64,000 bases of DNA from Clostridiales bacterium (GTDB lineage: Bacteria; Bacillota; Clostridia; Christensenellales; Pumilibacteraceae), in NCBI GenBank assembly GCA_003533505.1, contig DQGD01000008.1:22052-86051 (forward strand). The letters are read 5' to 3'. A program made the translations under genes and the position numbers. The notes beneath the pieces were generated by a model. It was given only the letters and a program-made list of their open reading frames with translations, was not told the origin of the DNA and did no database searches. Of the stretch, positions 24,383 to 32,069 are shown piece by piece (within the stretch, counting starts at the first letter, position 1; each line of letters starts with the position of its first letter).

Positions 24383-24733
24383 ATGAGCGTCAATACCGTA
24401 AACGCTTACGGACGGATTACCGTTACCGAAGAAGCCATAGCAGAGGTAGCCGGAAGCTCCGCGCTCGAATGCTACGGCGTGGTAGACCTCGTGCCCAAAA
24501 ATTTGTCCGACAGCTTTTCGGACCTGCTCAAAAAGAAAAAGAACTCGCGCGGCGTGCGCGTGCTTACCAACGGCGATAGAATATTCATCGACCTTTACGT
24601 TGTCATGAAGTACGGCGTGTCTATCGACGCGGTTGCTCAAACATTGAAAAAGACGGTCAAGTACGACGTCGAAAAGTTCACCGGCATGGTGGTGGACACA
24701 GTTAACGTGAATGTGCTCGGAATACGCGTCTAG
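24383..24733 (+). CDS. Asp23/Gls24 family envelope stress protein (YloU-like)
   Basis: 116-residue Asp23-domain protein (DUF322). It has the repeated family elements GRITVTEEAIAEVAG near the N-terminus and DTVNVNVLGIRV at the end. The middle contains FIDLYVVMKYGVSI. Asp23 proteins are small alpha/beta proteins often tied to the cell envelope or stress; their molecular role is poorly defined. The position directly before the DAK-domain gene matches yloU-yloV of B. subtilis. A second paralogue lies at 57955-58275. Confidence 0.9.
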   Translation: MSVNTVNAYGRITVTEEAIAEVAGSSALECYGVVDLVPKNLSDSFSDLLKKKKNSRGVRVLTNGDRIFIDLYVVMKYGVSIDAVAQTLKKTVKYDVEKFTGMVVDTVNVNVLGIRV

Positions 24734-24785
24734 TCGCTATTCCTTATATAATTAAGATTATTTCCCTAATCCATCGGAGGATAAA

Positions 24786-26426
24786 ATGCAGAAATCGATT
24801 AACGGCGCAATGCTGCGTAAAATGATTTTAAACGGAGCCAAGCTCCTGGACATAAATAAAGAACATGTAGACTCTCTCAACGTTTTCCCGGTTCCCGACG
24901 GCGATACCGGCACGAACATGTCGCTGACAATGTTCTCGGCGGCAAAAGAGGTTTCGGCTTGCCCCAGCAACAACATCGACGCTCTTTGCGGAGCGATGGC
25001 GAAGGGCGCGCTCAGGGGAGCCAGAGGCAACAGCGGCGTTATTACCAGCCAGATTCTGAAAGGTATATCCGACGTTCTGTCGACGTGCAAAGACGAGATT
25101 ACCTCCAAAAATTTTGCGAAAGCTCTCGCAAAAGGCACGGAGGTTGCATACAAGGCTGTCACCAAGCCTAAAGAAGGAACGATACTTTCGGTTGTCCGCG
25201 CGATGAGCGAGCATGCCGAGAAGATAACCAAAAAGAATATCGAAATCGACGATTTCTTCAATCGGATTATCGAAGCCGGCGAAGAAATGCTGAAGAAAAC
25301 GCCCGAGATGCTGCCCGTGCTCAAAAAGGCAGGCGTTGTCGACGCAGGCGGCAGAGGTTTGCTGATTATTTTCCAGGGCTTCTATCATGTGTTGCTCGGC
25401 ACCGAGGACGTTTCGCTCGCGTTCGACGACAAAGTTCAGGTCGACGACGAAAAGTACAGTGAGAAGTCGCACTTCGACTACAACGACCTTGCGGACATCG
25501 CTTACGCGTACTGCACCGAGTTCTTTATCATCAATCTGTACAAAAAGACGACCGAAGCCGACATCGACAAGTTCCGCGAGAACCTTATGGCAATCGGCGA
25601 CTGCGTGCTCGTCATCGGCGACCTTTCCATGGTCAAGGTTCACGTCCACACCAACGAGCCCGGCGTCGCGCTTACCTACGCGCTCGAGCTCGGCGAGCTT
25701 GACAGGCTGAAGATTGAAAACATGCTCGAGCAGAATCGCGCGCTTATCGGACAGAAAAAAGAGGAGCTCAAGCCCTTCGGTATCGTGTCCGTGTGCGCGG
25801 GCGAGGGACTTTCCGGCATATTCAAAGACCTCTTGGTAGACAACGTCATCGAGGGCGGTCAGACGATGAACCCGAGTGCCGACGACATCGCAAAGGCTTG
25901 CGACAAGGTGCTCGCAAAAGACGTGTTCGTTCTTCCCAACAACAAGAATATCATTCTCGCCGCCGAGCAGGCAAAAGCGTTGTCTAAGCGCAAACTGCAC
26001 ATAATTCCTTCGCATAACATTCCGCAGGGCTTGTCCGCGGTACTCGCGTTCAATCCCGAGGACAGCGTTTCCAACAACGAAACCAATATGAACGACGCAA
26101 TGCAGTACGTTCGCGCAGGCATGGTCACCTATGCGGTGCGCTCGACGCAGGTCGATAATTTCGATTTGAAAGAGGGCGACATCATCGGTATCGATTCCAA
26201 GTCTATCGTGGCTAAGGGCGAAAACGTAAACAAGGTTACGACCGAACTCATCGACAAGATGATGGACGACGAGGTTACCAACATCACGCTGTACTTCGGC
26301 AATAACGTTTCCGAAGAGGAAGCAACCTTGATTGCGGACGATTTGGCTGGCAAGTATAAGAAGTGCGACGTCGACATTCATTTCGGCGGTCAGCCTCTGT
26401 ACTACTACATCGTTTCTTTGGAATAA
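24786..26426 (+). CDS. fakA: DAK2-domain fatty acid kinase subunit (FakA/YloV)
   Basis: 546-residue protein. The N-terminal DAK2/DhaL-like ATP domain (about 8-205) has NVFPVPDGDTGTNM with its metal-binding aspartates, and GARGNSGVITSQIL. A middle domain and a C-terminal DegV-like region follow. Homologues phosphorylate FakB-bound exogenous fatty acids. No fakB gene lies in the window, so the partner is inferred. Start: ATG after CGGAGG. Co-directional with asp23; a terminator follows. The opposite strand is open for 545 codons across the gene, a codon-bias shadow. Confidence 0.92.
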   Translation: MQKSINGAMLRKMILNGAKLLDINKEHVDSLNVFPVPDGDTGTNMSLTMFSAAKEVSACPSNNIDALCGAMAKGALRGARGNSGVITSQILKGISDVLSTCKDEITSKNFAKALAKGTEVAYKAVTKPKEGTILSVVRAMSEHAEKITKKNIEIDDFFNRIIEAGEEMLKKTPEMLPVLKKAGVVDAGGRGLLIIFQGFYHVLLGTEDVSLAFDDKVQVDDEKYSEKSHFDYNDLADIAYAYCTEFFIINLYKKTTEADIDKFRENLMAIGDCVLVIGDLSMVKVHVHTNEPGVALTYALELGELDRLKIENMLEQNRALIGQKKEELKPFGIVSVCAGEGLSGIFKDLLVDNVIEGGQTMNPSADDIAKACDKVLAKDVFVLPNNKNIILAAEQAKALSKRKLHIIPSHNIPQGLSAVLAFNPEDSVSNNETNMNDAMQYVRAGMVTYAVRSTQVDNFDLKEGDIIGIDSKSIVAKGENVNKVTTELIDKMMDDEVTNITLYFGNNVSEEEATLIADDLAGKYKKCDVDIHFGGQPLYYYIVSLE

Positions 26427-26451
26427 TCGCAGACAGTTTTTCAGTCGAGTA

Positions 26452-26486
26452 AAAAAGTTATCCATGAAATATTGGGTAACTTTTTA
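26452..26486 (+). terminator. Terminator of asp23-fakA
   Basis: AAAAAGTTATCC (26452-26463) pairs with GGGTAACTTTTT (26474-26485), with one G-T pair, around a 10-base loop. Confidence 0.88.
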
Positions 26487-26508
26487 TTGTAACGGGAAGT
26501 CGAGCCGC

Positions 26509-26525
26509 GTGAAACCTCGTGAAAC
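26509..26525 (+). repeat. GTGAAAC direct repeats with 10-bp pitch
   Basis: GTGAAAC occurs at 26509-26515 and 26519-26525; including the preceding C the repeat is 8 bp. One helical turn separates the copies, a spacing typical of adjacent protein-binding sites. It lies just upstream of the DnaA-box cluster. Confidence 0.45.
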
Positions 26526-26528
26526 AAA

Positions 26529-26584
26529 TAATCCACACGGTAAGAGCGAGATATCCACTCTAATGTGGATAACTATGTGGATAA
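26529..26584. promoter_or_regulatory. Cluster of DnaA-box matches upstream of recG
   Basis: Two perfect DnaA boxes (TTATCCACA, read here as TGTGGATAA) lie at 26564-26572 and 26576-26584, three bases apart. An 8-of-9 match TAATCCACA lies at 26529-26537 and a 7-of-9 match ATATCCACT at 26551-26559, both in the opposite orientation. There is no dnaA or dnaN here, so it is not an obvious origin. It may be a DnaA-regulated promoter or a titration site. Confidence 0.6.
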
Positions 26585-26624
26585 GTGTATAAGTCGCGGA
26601 TTTTCGGGTAAATTCGGAGGAAAA

Positions 26625-28625
26625 ATGCAGTTTTCGGATATAAAAGGCTTCGGTGAAAAGCGCATTGCGGTGTTAAAGGCGGCAGGCTTTACCTCGCCGG
26701 AGGACTTAATTACTTATTTTCCGTTGCGGTATATCGATACTTCGAGCCTTACGCGGCTAGAGGACGCGAGCGAGGGCGACAGGGTTGTCGTGTGCGCGTG
26801 TACGCACGAAACGCCCAAGGTTGCATATATAAGGAAACGCCTGAATCTCGTAAAAGTAAAATTTATATACGACAATAAAACCGTTTGGTGCAGCTGGTTC
26901 AATCAGCCGTTCATGGCGAAAAATATCGTTCCGAACAGATACTATTACATCGCCGGGAAGCTCAAAAAATTCAAGTCGACTTATGAAATAGTCGCGCCCG
27001 AACTGATTAAATTCACGGGCAACGAGCCGCCCGTGATTCCTGTGTACAAACCTATCGGCAAAATCAATTCCGGGTTGATTTCCGAAGCGATTAAAGCCGC
27101 GCTGGGGGCGGTCAGCGTAGACAGCTATATACCGCAAAGTATCGCCGAAAAGTACGAACTCGGCAATATCGACAAGGCGTTTTCGGCTATTCATTTTCCA
27201 CGGGCTATGTCGGAAGTCTATGCGGCTCAGCGACTTTTGTCGATAGAGCGGCTTTCGTATATGCTCGCCGCGTATTCGCTCATAAAGGCTGCGGACAGCG
27301 ATTCGCGCGCCTATATATATAAGGATAAGAAAGACAAGGTAAACGAGCTGATAGGCAGCCTTCCGTATTCGCTGACGGGTGCGCAGAAGCGCTGTCTGGA
27401 CGCACTGCTCTGCGGCTTTACTTCGGACAAAAAGGTAAACGCGCTTCTCGAGGGCGACGTCGGCTCGGGAAAAACCGTGGTTGCGATGCTGTGCATGTAC
27501 TTCGCCGCGATGTCCGGATACCAGTCGGCGCTCATGGCTCCGACCGAAATCCTTGCCGCGCAGCATTACCGCAACGCAATCGGTTTTTTGGAAAAGCACG
27601 GCTTGAGGTGCGGATATATTTCGGGCTCGATGAATAGGCGCGAGCGAGAAGAAGCGTTGTTCAATATCGCCGTCGGAAACTACGCCTGCATTTTCGGTAC
27701 TCACGCGTTAATGTCCGACGACGTCCGCTTCAAAAATCTGTCGCTCGTAATAATCGACGAGCAGCACCGTTTCGGAGTGGCTCAGCGTGCGGCACTCGAA
27801 AACAAATCGCAGGGTGCGGATTCAATCGTGATGTCGGCAACGCCAATTCCCAGAACGCTTGCGCTCACGCTTTACGCCGACCTGGACAGATTGGTTATCG
27901 ACGAACTGCCGAGCGGTAAAGCACGGATTAACACGCGGTTCGTGCCGCCCGAGCGCGAAAAAGGCATGTGGGATTATATCGCCGCAAAAGCTGCGGCAGG
28001 CGAGCAGACCTACGTCGTCGTGCCAAAAATCACGAGCGACGACGATGACGGCGGTTGCTCCGCAGAGACTGTTTACGAGCGCTATAAATCGCGTTTCGGC
28101 GACGTCATTGCGTTGGTTCACGGCAAACAAAAAGAGAGCGAGCGCAGCGAAAATATGCGCAAATTTGCCGCCGGTGAAATCAAAATTCTGGTTGCGACGA
28201 CGGTAATAGAAGTGGGAATCGACGTCGCGAACGCCACGACCATGGTAATTTACGATTCCGATAGGTTCGGTTTGTCGCAGCTTCATCAGCTTCGCGGAAG
28301 AGTGGGGCGAGGCAAAATCGACTCGTATTGCTTTGTGCTGACTTCCGCCGAAAATTCCGAAACGCGAGCAAGGCTGGAAAAGTTTATCGCTTGCTCCGAC
28401 GGCTTTGAGCTTGCCGAATTTGACTTCCTGACGCGCGGAGCCGGCGACTTTATCGGGTATAACCAGCACGGTAACGGCGGCAGCTTTCCATCCGACCCGG
28501 GGCTTATCGCGCTGTGTAAAGTCATTAAGGACGACCTTCTGCTTGACTTTGGCGCTACGGAAAAAATACGCGATTCCTTAACCTGCGGCAGAAGCGAATT
28601 TTTTAATAAGCTCACGCTAAATTAG
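26625..28625 (+). CDS. recG: ATP-dependent DNA helicase RecG
   Basis: 666-residue branch-migration helicase for stalled forks and Holliday junctions. The N-terminal wedge/OB domain (about 1-250, FSDIKGFGEKRIAVLKAAG at the start) is followed by the superfamily 2 helicase core. Walker A is GDVGSGKT near residues 275-283, the DEAH-like box DEQHRFGV, SATPIPRTL motif III and QLRGRVGRG motif VI. The ATG at 26625 has CGGAGG directly upstream. An in-frame GTG at 26565 would place a DnaA box inside the gene and lacks a ribosome site. Slightly shorter than the usual 680-690 residues but complete in motifs. Confidence 0.96.
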   Translation: MQFSDIKGFGEKRIAVLKAAGFTSPEDLITYFPLRYIDTSSLTRLEDASEGDRVVVCACTHETPKVAYIRKRLNLVKVKFIYDNKTVWCSWFNQPFMAKNIVPNRYYYIAGKLKKFKSTYEIVAPELIKFTGNEPPVIPVYKPIGKINSGLISEAIKAALGAVSVDSYIPQSIAEKYELGNIDKAFSAIHFPRAMSEVYAAQRLLSIERLSYMLAAYSLIKAADSDSRAYIYKDKKDKVNELIGSLPYSLTGAQKRCLDALLCGFTSDKKVNALLEGDVGSGKTVVAMLCMYFAAMSGYQSALMAPTEILAAQHYRNAIGFLEKHGLRCGYISGSMNRREREEALFNIAVGNYACIFGTHALMSDDVRFKNLSLVIIDEQHRFGVAQRAALENKSQGADSIVMSATPIPRTLALTLYADLDRLVIDELPSGKARINTRFVPPEREKGMWDYIAAKAAAGEQTYVVVPKITSDDDDGGCSAETVYERYKSRFGDVIALVHGKQKESERSENMRKFAAGEIKILVATTVIEVGIDVANATTMVIYDSDRFGLSQLHQLRGRVGRGKIDSYCFVLTSAENSETRARLEKFIACSDGFELAEFDFLTRGAGDFIGYNQHGNGGSFPSDPGLIALCKVIKDDLLLDFGATEKIRDSLTCGRSEFFNKLTLN

Positions 28626-28760
28626 TTAATTCATAGTTTCCTGTTACGGAAAAGTCTAAAATCACAGGATAAATTCGTTAAAACGGTTTCCCATTGCGGT
28701 AAGCGTGATTTGACCTGTTTTTTGCGTGATTTTTTTTGTCGCGAAATATTCATAAAATGC

Positions 28761-28789
28761 TTGACACTGAAGAATAAGGCTACTATAAT
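28761..28789 (+). promoter_or_regulatory. Consensus promoter for the Rrf2-iscS-iscU operon
   Basis: A perfect TTGACA (28761-28766), 17-bp spacer and perfect TATAAT (28784-28789). It is the strongest-looking promoter in the window, which suggests that it is held down by a repressor. Confidence 0.92.
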
Positions 28790-28803
28790 ATAGATATACT
28801 AGT
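28782..28803. promoter_or_regulatory. Candidate operator overlapping the -10 of the Rrf2 operon
   Basis: An imperfect 22-bp dyad of the form ACTAnnATATnnATATnnTAGT covers the -10 and the start site. Sixteen of 22 positions are symmetric. Autoregulation by the encoded Rrf2 protein is inferred from position. Confidence 0.5.
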
Positions 28804-28821
28804 GAAAAGGTAGTGATTTCA

Positions 28822-29226
28822 TTGAAACTGTCTACGCGTGCCCGATACGGACTTAGGATAACGTTTCTTATAGGACTAGCCTATGACAAGCCTGTTTCGC
28901 TTTCCACGCTCGTCAAGCAAACGGACCTCAGCGAAAAGTATCTGGGGCAGCTGCTTATAATGCTTAGAAAGGGCGAGATAGTAGAAAGCGTGAGAGGTTC
29001 GCAGGGAGGTTATTATCTTTCCCGACCGCCCGAAAAGGTGAGCGTCAAAGAGGTGCTTATCGCGCTTGGCGATTCGTTTGAGATTACAGATTGCGTGGGC
29101 GGAAACTGTCCGGACGCATATTGCCCGAACAGAATAATATTCAAGCGGTTGTACGACGGAATAGATAATTTCCTTGCGTCGGCAACGATTGGCGATATGA
29201 TAAAAGATTACAGTTGTGTGAGGTAG
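28822..29226 (+). CDS. Rrf2 family transcriptional regulator (IscR-like)
   Basis: 134-residue winged-helix regulator. It begins KLSTRARYGLRITFLI, the typical Rrf2 start, with the recognition region SLSTLVKQTDLSEKYLGQLL and wing GSQGGYYLSRP. Three cysteines at 91, 96 and 101 (CVGGNCPDAYC) match the position of the IscR [2Fe-2S] ligands, so it may sense Fe-S status. The start is TTG at 28822, with AAAGG eleven bases upstream; the in-frame GTG at 28813 sits too close to that site. It heads an operon with iscS and iscU, the standard iscR-iscS-iscU order. CymR-like cysteine regulation is an alternative, though CymR lacks these cysteines. Confidence 0.92.
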   Translation: MKLSTRARYGLRITFLIGLAYDKPVSLSTLVKQTDLSEKYLGQLLIMLRKGEIVESVRGSQGGYYLSRPPEKVSVKEVLIALGDSFEITDCVGGNCPDAYCPNRIIFKRLYDGIDNFLASATIGDMIKDYSCVR

Positions 29227-29227
29227 T

Positions 29228-30412
29228 ATGAACAGGATTTATTTGGACCATTCGGCAACGACTCCGCTTGACCCGGAAGTGCTGCAAAAAATGATGCCGT
29301 ACTTTACCGAAAAGTTCGGCAACGCAAACAGCATGCACTCGTTCGGTCAGGAGGGCGCGTATGCGGTCGACGAGGCGCGAAGAAAAATAGCGTCGCTTAT
29401 CGGCGCAAAGCCCACCGAGATTTATTTCACTTCGGGCGGCACCGAGGCGGACAACTGGGCGATTAAGGGCATGGCGATGAAGATGCGCGAAAAGGGCAAT
29501 CATATCATCGTCAGCAGCATCGAGCACGCGGCGATTCTGGCGTCGTGCAAACAGCTTCAGGAATTCGGATTCGATGTGACGTATCTGCCTGTGGATAACA
29601 AGGGAAAGGTCAGTCCCGACGAATTGCGCAAAGCGATTACGGATAAGACGATTCTCGTTTCCGTGATGCTGGCGAATAACGAAATCGGCACGATAGAGCC
29701 CGTCAAGGAGCTCGCCGCGATTGCGCACGAGCACGGTATTTTCTTCCACACCGACGCGGTGCAGGCGATGGGTGCGATTCCCGTAAACGTCCGCGACCTC
29801 GGCGTAGACCTCATGTCGTTTTCTGGACACAAATTCTACGGACCGAAGGGCATCGGCGTTCTTTATATAAAGAGCGGTACAAAGCCCGACAAGTTTATGA
29901 CAGGCGGTCATCAGGAGCGCACGATGCGCGGCGGCACGACCAATGTTCCGGCTGTCGTCGGAATGGCTGCGGCACTCGAAAAGGCGGTTACTCACCTTGA
30001 CGAGAACTACGCTCGCATTAAAGCAATGCGCGACCGTTTCGTCAGCCGCGTCAAGAACGAAATACCCTACGTCGTGTATAACGGCGACGAGGCGGACAGA
30101 CTTCCACAGAACGCAAACTTTGCGTTTGAGTTTATCGAGGGTGAGTCAATACTGATGTCGCTCGACCTTGCAGGCATTGCCTGCTCGTCCGGCTCCGCTT
30201 GCTCGTCCGGCTCGCTCGAGCCGTCGCACGTTCTGCTTGCCACGGGGCTTCCGATAGAAAAGGCTCACGGCTCGATAAGATTCAGTTTCGGCAGAGATAA
30301 CACGATGGAAGAAGTCGATTACACGGTAGACAAGCTTAAGGAAATAGTGAACAAGTTGCGCGACATGTCGCCGCTGTTCTATGAATTCAAAGGAGAAACC
30401 AAAAATGTATAA
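29228..30412 (+). CDS. iscS: Cysteine desulfurase (IscS/NifS type)
   Basis: 394-residue PLP enzyme that takes sulfur from cysteine for Fe-S clusters. The start MNRIYLDHSATTPLDPEV is characteristic. The PLP lysine is K202 in SFSGHKFYGPKG. The persulfide-forming cysteine is C325 in SGSACSSGS; another cysteine at 319 precedes it in a near-duplicate GIACSSGSACSSGS. It starts one base after the Rrf2 stop and overlaps iscU by eight bases. Confidence 0.97.
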   Translation: MNRIYLDHSATTPLDPEVLQKMMPYFTEKFGNANSMHSFGQEGAYAVDEARRKIASLIGAKPTEIYFTSGGTEADNWAIKGMAMKMREKGNHIIVSSIEHAAILASCKQLQEFGFDVTYLPVDNKGKVSPDELRKAITDKTILVSVMLANNEIGTIEPVKELAAIAHEHGIFFHTDAVQAMGAIPVNVRDLGVDLMSFSGHKFYGPKGIGVLYIKSGTKPDKFMTGGHQERTMRGGTTNVPAVVGMAAALEKAVTHLDENYARIKAMRDRFVSRVKNEIPYVVYNGDEADRLPQNANFAFEFIEGESILMSLDLAGIACSSGSACSSGSLEPSHVLLATGLPIEKAHGSIRFSFGRDNTMEEVDYTVDKLKEIVNKLRDMSPLFYEFKGETKNV

Positions 30413-30791
30413 CGAACGCGTCGTAAAGGAATTTCAGAATCCGCACAATGTAGGCGAAATGAAGGACGCCAACGCCGTGGGAACCGTCGGCAACGCGGTT
30501 TGCGGCGATATCATGAAAATCTACATGAAGATTGAGAACAACGTCATCGAGGACGTCAGCTTCCAGACTTTCGGTTGCGCCGCCGCGATTGCCACGAGCT
30601 CTGTTGCTACCACGATGATTAAGGGAAAGACCGTCGACGAGGCGCTTAAGTTAACCAATGCCGAGGTTGTGGATAAGCTGGGCGGACTTCCTCCGCAGAA
30701 GCTGCATTGTTCGGTTTTGGCGGAAGAAGCGATAAAAGCCGCAATCAACGACTATCTTACCAAATACAAAGCCGAGCATCCCGACGCTTAG
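30405..30791 (+). CDS. iscU: Fe-S cluster assembly scaffold IscU
   Basis: 128-residue scaffold on which IscS-derived sulfur and iron are assembled. The three ligand cysteines are C33 (NAVCGD), C58 (FGCAAA) and C102 (LHCSVLAEE). The LPPxK motif (chaperone recognition site) is present as LPPQK at 95-99. The ATG at 30405 lies inside the end of iscS with AGGAGAAA upstream; an upstream in-frame ATG at 30381 would overlap iscS further and lacks a site. Cluster C-terminal length is typical of NifU-like IscU. Confidence 0.96.
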   Translation: MYNERVVKEFQNPHNVGEMKDANAVGTVGNAVCGDIMKIYMKIENNVIEDVSFQTFGCAAAIATSSVATTMIKGKTVDEALKLTNAEVVDKLGGLPPQKLHCSVLAEEAIKAAINDYLTKYKAEHPDA

Positions 30792-30880
30792 CCCCTTAAT
30801 TACAAATTTTTCCTTATAAATATTGCTGCCGCCGCGATAAACAAGCGCCGAAAGTCGCAAAATATCGGTAGGAGGTAGTT

Positions 30881-31069
30881 ATGAAAGATTTGTTTTTAGG
30901 CATGACAATCGGTATGGTGGCAGGCGCAATGATTGCTTCCAGCCCGAAAGCCAAGAAGGTTGCGAGCGACGTCAAGAACAAAGTTACCGACGTTTGCGGC
31001 TGCGGAAGCTCCGGTTCGGAAGGCGAGCAGCGGCAATCCGGCGGTTGCGACTGCGGTTGCGGCGAATAA
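30881..31069 (+). CDS. Small membrane-anchored protein with Cys-rich tail
   Basis: 62-residue protein, not recognised. The N-terminal 20 residues form one hydrophobic, Gly/Ala/Met-rich segment (LFLGMTIGMVAGAMIA), probably a membrane helix. A short basic amphipathic stretch with KKVASDVKNKV, like YtxH-type proteins, follows. The last 25 residues contain CGCG and CDCGCG. The ATG follows a strong GGAGG. It lies between iscU and ruvX and ends in a terminator. The six cysteines at the end could bind metal or a cluster; that is inference. Confidence 0.8.
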   Translation: MKDLFLGMTIGMVAGAMIASSPKAKKVASDVKNKVTDVCGCGSSGSEGEQRQSGGCDCGCGE

Positions 31070-31093
31070 ACGCAAATTACTTCGGCAAAAATT

Positions 31094-31132
31094 ATTTATG
31101 GCTACGGCTGGGCTGTGGTCATAAATTTTTTT
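31094..31132 (+). terminator. Terminator after the Cys-rich small protein
   Basis: ATTTATGGCTAC (31094-31105) pairs with GTGGTCATAAAT (31115-31126), with two wobble pairs, around a 9-base loop; T-run to 31132. It closes the iscSU-side operon. Confidence 0.88.
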
Positions 31133-31151
31133 CGTAAAGCAGCTTTTTTGC

Positions 31152-31180
31152 TGGTCAAAACGCCAAAAGTATGGTACAAT
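31152..31180 (+). promoter_or_regulatory. Promoter starting transcription at the ruvX ATG
   Basis: TGGTCA (31152-31157), 17-bp spacer and TACAAT (31175-31180), with extended -10 TGG. The expected +1 is 31187, the A of the ruvX start codon. Confidence 0.75.
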
Positions 31181-31186
31181 AAACGC

Positions 31187-31600
31187 ATGAGAATACTCGG
31201 TGTGGATTACGGCGATTCCCGGATAGGAGTCAGCGTGTGCGACGAGCTATGTAAGCTCGCTTCGCCGCTTATGACCGTCAAGTCCGAAAGCATGCGCAAA
31301 AACGTTGATAAGATAGCGGCGATTGCGAAAGAACAGAGCGTCGGCGCGATTGTTTTGGGGCTGCCGCTGAATATGGACGGAAGCGAGGGAATACGAGCCG
31401 GCAAGTCGCGAGCGTTCGCGCGCGTGCTCGAAAAGGTTTCGGGGCTCGAGGTAAAGCTTGTCGACGAGCGGCTTACCACGGTTGAAGCCGAGGAAATCAT
31501 GGACGCGAACGGCGTTCCGAAATACAAGCGTAAGGAAATCGTGGATAGAATTGCGGCGCAGCTGATACTGCAAAGCTATCTCGATTCAAATAAACAATAA
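31187..31600 (+). CDS. ruvX: Putative pre-16S rRNA nuclease / Holliday junction resolvase YqgF (RuvX)
   Basis: 137-residue RNase H-fold protein. MRILGVDYGDSRIGVSVCD holds the first catalytic Asp, IVLGLPLNMDGSEG the middle motif and LVDERLTTVEAEE the conserved Glu; the final catalytic Asp is in KEIVDRIAAQLIL. It is implicated in 16S rRNA 5' maturation and described in silico as a resolvase. There is no Shine-Dalgarno sequence before the ATG and the promoter predicts +1 at this ATG, so a leaderless mRNA is likely. It is followed by the DUF1292 gene, as in B. subtilis yrrK-yrzB. Confidence 0.94.
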   Translation: MRILGVDYGDSRIGVSVCDELCKLASPLMTVKSESMRKNVDKIAAIAKEQSVGAIVLGLPLNMDGSEGIRAGKSRAFARVLEKVSGLEVKLVDERLTTVEAEEIMDANGVPKYKRKEIVDRIAAQLILQSYLDSNKQ

Positions 31601-31612
31601 GGAGTTATCATT

Positions 31613-31981
31613 ATGGCAGAACATGACGAGAATGTAGAAATTATGGATGAGGACGAAATCGTAACGCTTTACGACGACAACGGAGAGCCTATCGATTTCT
31701 ACGAAGTGGCTTGCGTCGAGTACGACGGCGCGTTCTATGCGTTGCTCGAACCCGTCGAGGAAATGGAAGGCGTCGAAGAGGGCGAGGTGTTTATCTTCAA
31801 GGTCGAAGAGTCGGAGAACGAGGACGAAGAGGACAAGTTTATTCCGCTCGAGGACGAGGCGCTTATGGACGCGGTGTTCGAGGAGTACCTCAGAGTTGCC
31901 GAAGCCGAGGGCTGCGGTTGCGGTTGCGACGATTGCGAGCATCACGACCATTGCCACGACGACGATTGCGACTGCGAATAA
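31613..31981 (+). CDS. DUF1292 family protein (YrzB-like) with His/Cys/Asp tail
   Basis: 122-residue acidic protein. The core, IVTLYDDNGEPIDFYEVACVEYDG onward through ALLEPVEEME and FIFKVEE, matches DUF1292 proteins that follow ruvX across Bacillota. Function unknown. The C-terminal 25 residues are unusual: GCGCGCDDCEHHDHCHDD and a further CDCE, carrying seven cysteines and four histidines, likely able to bind metal. The ATG follows AAGGAG. Ends with a perfect terminator. Confidence 0.9.
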   Translation: MAEHDENVEIMDEDEIVTLYDDNGEPIDFYEVACVEYDGAFYALLEPVEEMEGVEEGEVFIFKVEESENEDEEDKFIPLEDEALMDAVFEEYLRVAEAEGCGCGCDDCEHHDHCHDDDCDCE

Positions 31982-32037
31982 TCACGGTTTAACCTCGTCG
32001 GACCGAAAAATCGAAAAAATCGAATAATTAAGTAAAA

Positions 32038-32069
32038 AATAATGCAAATTTCGTTTGCATTATTTTTTT
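32038..32069 (+). terminator. Terminator of ruvX-DUF1292
   Basis: A perfect 11-bp stem, AATAATGCAAA (32038-32048) with TTTGCATTATT (32054-32064), around TTTCG, then T-run to 32069. Its 3' arm doubles as the -35 of the rpsB promoter. Confidence 0.92.

Noticed and set aside
24828..26465. 545-codon open frame on the minus strand across fakA
   Set aside because: It mirrors the fakA codons almost exactly, has no ribosome site and no recognisable domain. fakA itself is certain. Biased codon use leaves the antisense frame free of stops.
26458..26466. Fifth DnaA-like match TTATCCATG near fakA
   Set aside because: It is part of the fakA terminator stem and matches the consensus only 7 of 9, so it was not counted in the cluster.
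26505..26527. parS-like site (GTGAAAC half-sites)
   Set aside because: parS is an inverted 16-bp palindrome TGTTTCACGTGAAACA. Here the halves are direct repeats and no left half is present.
28626..28760. Terminator after recG
   Set aside because: T-rich segments and GTGAT repeats occur, but I could not draw a convincing stem next to a T-run.
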